Origin: an uncultured Alphaproteobacteria bacterium | GTDB lineage: Bacteria > Pseudomonadota > Alphaproteobacteria > Rs-D84 | Assembly: GCA_934276735.1 (NCBI GenBank) | Contig: CAKQTG010000002.1 | Coordinates: forward strand, 248,001-312,000 | Length of the DNA: 64,000 nt | Direction: 5' to 3' | Shown here: piece by piece, positions 62,651 through 64,000 of the stretch | Position numbering within the stretch: the stretch's first letter is position 1 | Layout: the number at the start of each line of letters is the position of its first letter | Notes under the pieces: generated by a model | What the model saw: the letters and a program-made list of their open reading frames with translations, nothing else | Told to the model about the DNA's origin: nothing | Database searches by the model: none | Position numbers and translations under genes: made by a program

Positions 62651-64000
62651 ATGGCCGTAAAGATGAACGAATTTTTATTACAGTATTATATGCAGTTGCG
62701 GTTTAACCACATGCCGGCCGAGGTTCGTGCCAAATACGACGAATATGCCAAGAACGACGATTTTCGCGGCAATATGAAGGATTGGAAAAAGAATCTGATG
62801 GGCAAACCCATGCCTGACCCGACCGAGGTGGGTGGCGCATGGGAACTGAGTGATGACGAGTGGAAAAAACTGTTCAAGGCATTTCAGAACGCATTTCGTG
62901 CCATGGCCGCCGACCAGGGGTCGTTTAAAGAAAACAAGGATGCGAACGATTTCTTGAATGAATATTTTGGCGATGCGCTGACCCACCTGTTTTCAAACAG
63001 CACCGCCAGCAATGCCGCCGAAACCCAGATTCAGGGTGCGTTCAAATCATTTTTGACAACAAAACGCAACAGCCTGGAAATTTATTTCAAGCAATGGGGG
63101 CTGACGAACGACGATTTTTCGTATTCTGATTTAATTGACGGTATTGGTAAAAAAGAATACAACGCATCGCCAAAATTCCAGAATAAAATCAAGCAAATTG
63201 CCCAGTATCTGACGTTCTATTCCAACCAGCCGGATTTTCAAACCGCGATTGGTATAAATGCGCCACTGGATTTCAACGATATTGAAAAAGGATTTGACGA
63301 CGCGGCAATTGACCCGCAAAAGTTGGATTATTTCAAGCGGAATCATCGCGACCTGTTGGATACGCTGAACAACAAGTCCAAGGTCTTGGACGTCTTCAAA
63401 AATTACGATGGCGGCAAAATTTCCAAGCATATCGCCACCGCCAAGACCAAGGTCAATTATGACGACAAGGAATCTGATGACTATGTTCCGCCAAAACGCC
63501 AGGACGAATTGACCCCGTGGCAGCAATTGTCCAAAAACGTCGGCGACACATGGACCGATTATATGGACAAGTATGTCAAGTTTCATGGCGATCGTCTGTA
63601 TATGTCCAATTCGGCAAAACTGATTGTCAAGGCATTGGATGGCGCAAAAATAAAACCGACCGATGGCCTGGGCAAGGTATTGGAAAACGCAGGAAAAATC
63701 AAAGAAAACCTGCGATACAAATCGCCAACCGCGACCAAGCATTTTGATTGGTTCACCAAGGCAATGGGCCAATTAAAGGAAACAATGCCCAAGGCATTTG
63801 CCGGCGCGCTGAAAAACGGTCGCCAGATGCGCGCGATTATATCTGAATTGATTATGATGGCGGTGCGCGATGGCAAGGTGGACGAGGCCAAGACCGCGAT
63901 GGAGGTTTTGTCTGTCATCAAATACGGTTACACCACCAGCAAGATTATGGACGCATTGGGCAAGGAAAAATTGTCTATATTTTCAGACAAGGGCCTGTCG
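62651..64000 (+). CDS. Large cytosolic protein of unknown function (3' end off the right edge)
   Basis: The frame is open for 450 codons to the window edge. The product (MAVKMNEFLLQYY...) has no signal peptide or membrane segment, is rich in Lys, Asp, Asn and Phe, and is probably mostly helical with short repeated motifs such as NKSKVLDVFKNYD and KIKENLRYKS. It is not recognised. Size, composition and the absence of domains suggest one of the giant, lineage-specific proteins found in some host-associated bacteria, but this is speculative. Confidence 0.75.
   Translation, partial: MAVKMNEFLLQYYMQLRFNHMPAEVRAKYDEYAKNDDFRGNMKDWKKNLMGKPMPDPTEVGGAWELSDDEWKKLFKAFQNAFRAMAADQGSFKENKDANDFLNEYFGDALTHLFSNSTASNAAETQIQGAFKSFLTTKRNSLEIYFKQWGLTNDDFSYSDLIDGIGKKEYNASPKFQNKIKQIAQYLTFYSNQPDFQTAIGINAPLDFNDIEKGFDDAAIDPQKLDYFKRNHRDLLDTLNNKSKVLDVFKNYDGGKISKHIATAKTKVNYDDKESDDYVPPKRQDELTPWQQLSKNVGDTWTDYMDKYVKFHGDRLYMSNSAKLIVKALDGAKIKPTDGLGKVLENAGKIKENLRYKSPTATKHFDWFTKAMGQLKETMPKAFAGALKNGRQMRAIISELIMMAVRDGKVDEAKTAMEVLSVIKYGYTTSKIMDALGKEKLSIFSDKGLS

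Noticed and set aside
63131..63772. 213-codon minus-strand frame at the right edge
   Set aside because: Opposite the open 450-codon plus-strand frame, which has promoter and ribosome binding site.

Overview
The window looks like chromosome from a Gram-negative, probably alphaproteobacterial, bacterium with a compact genome, perhaps one of the host-associated lineages known mainly from metagenomes. This placement is inferred from gene content (BamD, RlpA, SecG, several outer-membrane beta-barrel proteins, queuosine genes, MurJ, FabI) and from the style of the intergenic repeats; no rRNA is present to confirm it. Most of the window is tightly packed housekeeping DNA. The 39-51 kb stretch is visibly more AT-rich and holds nearly all the defence genes.

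Layout. 0-4.4 kb: a leftward operon era, queA, tgt, a small gene and a truncated HExxH protein; queA carries an in-frame insertion of a repeat-flanked DUF559 endonuclease domain. 4.5-12.5 kb: dcd, bamD, murJ, rlpA, an Smr protein, an M23 peptidase, htpX and tdk, broken by a repeat-filled gap at 8.5-9.45 kb. 12.5-14.7 kb: tRNA-Arg followed by two cassettes that each end in a copy of the tRNA 3' end, an outer-membrane protein, a structured leader or small RNA with an attenuator-like terminator, a small HTH protein and a second repeat island. 14.7-38 kb: groESL, HIT and DUF167 genes, LOG, tilS, ftsH, an MBL hydrolase, prmC, M23 peptidase, GNAT, a lipoprotein hydrolase, secG, rnc, lepB, comM, a four-helix-bundle gene inside repeats, an ABC exporter, PBP1A, outer-membrane proteins, ligA and fabI.

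39.1-42.0 kb encodes a MboII-like restriction-modification set (HNH nuclease and two methylases). At 42.66 kb a tRNA-Asn gene marks the left end of an 8.6-kb island; a 47-bp copy of its 3' half at 51.31 kb marks the right end. The island carries two TIR proteins (one ThsB-like), an E2-like protein, a membrane protein, small unknown proteins, an AIPR protein and a complete DpnII-type (GATC) restriction-modification operon. I see no integrase in it.

51.4-64 kb returns to chromosomal genes: a Nudix hydrolase, HNH proteins, a second structured RNA with its own promoter and terminator, DUF378, tcdA, tatD, a calcium-type P-ATPase, a frameshifted gene, a CYTH protein, tRNA-Lys with the same kind of tail cassettes as tRNA-Arg, an MFS transporter, and a large unknown gene running off the right edge.

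The strongest leads are: structured tRNA-tail cassettes at two different tRNA genes; the TIR/TIR/E2 cluster without a visible cyclase; the DUF559 insertion in queA; two candidate structured RNAs; and many promoters placing the -10 box only 6-7 bases before the start codon (leaderless mRNAs), including one 21-bp divergent promoter with a palindromic -10.
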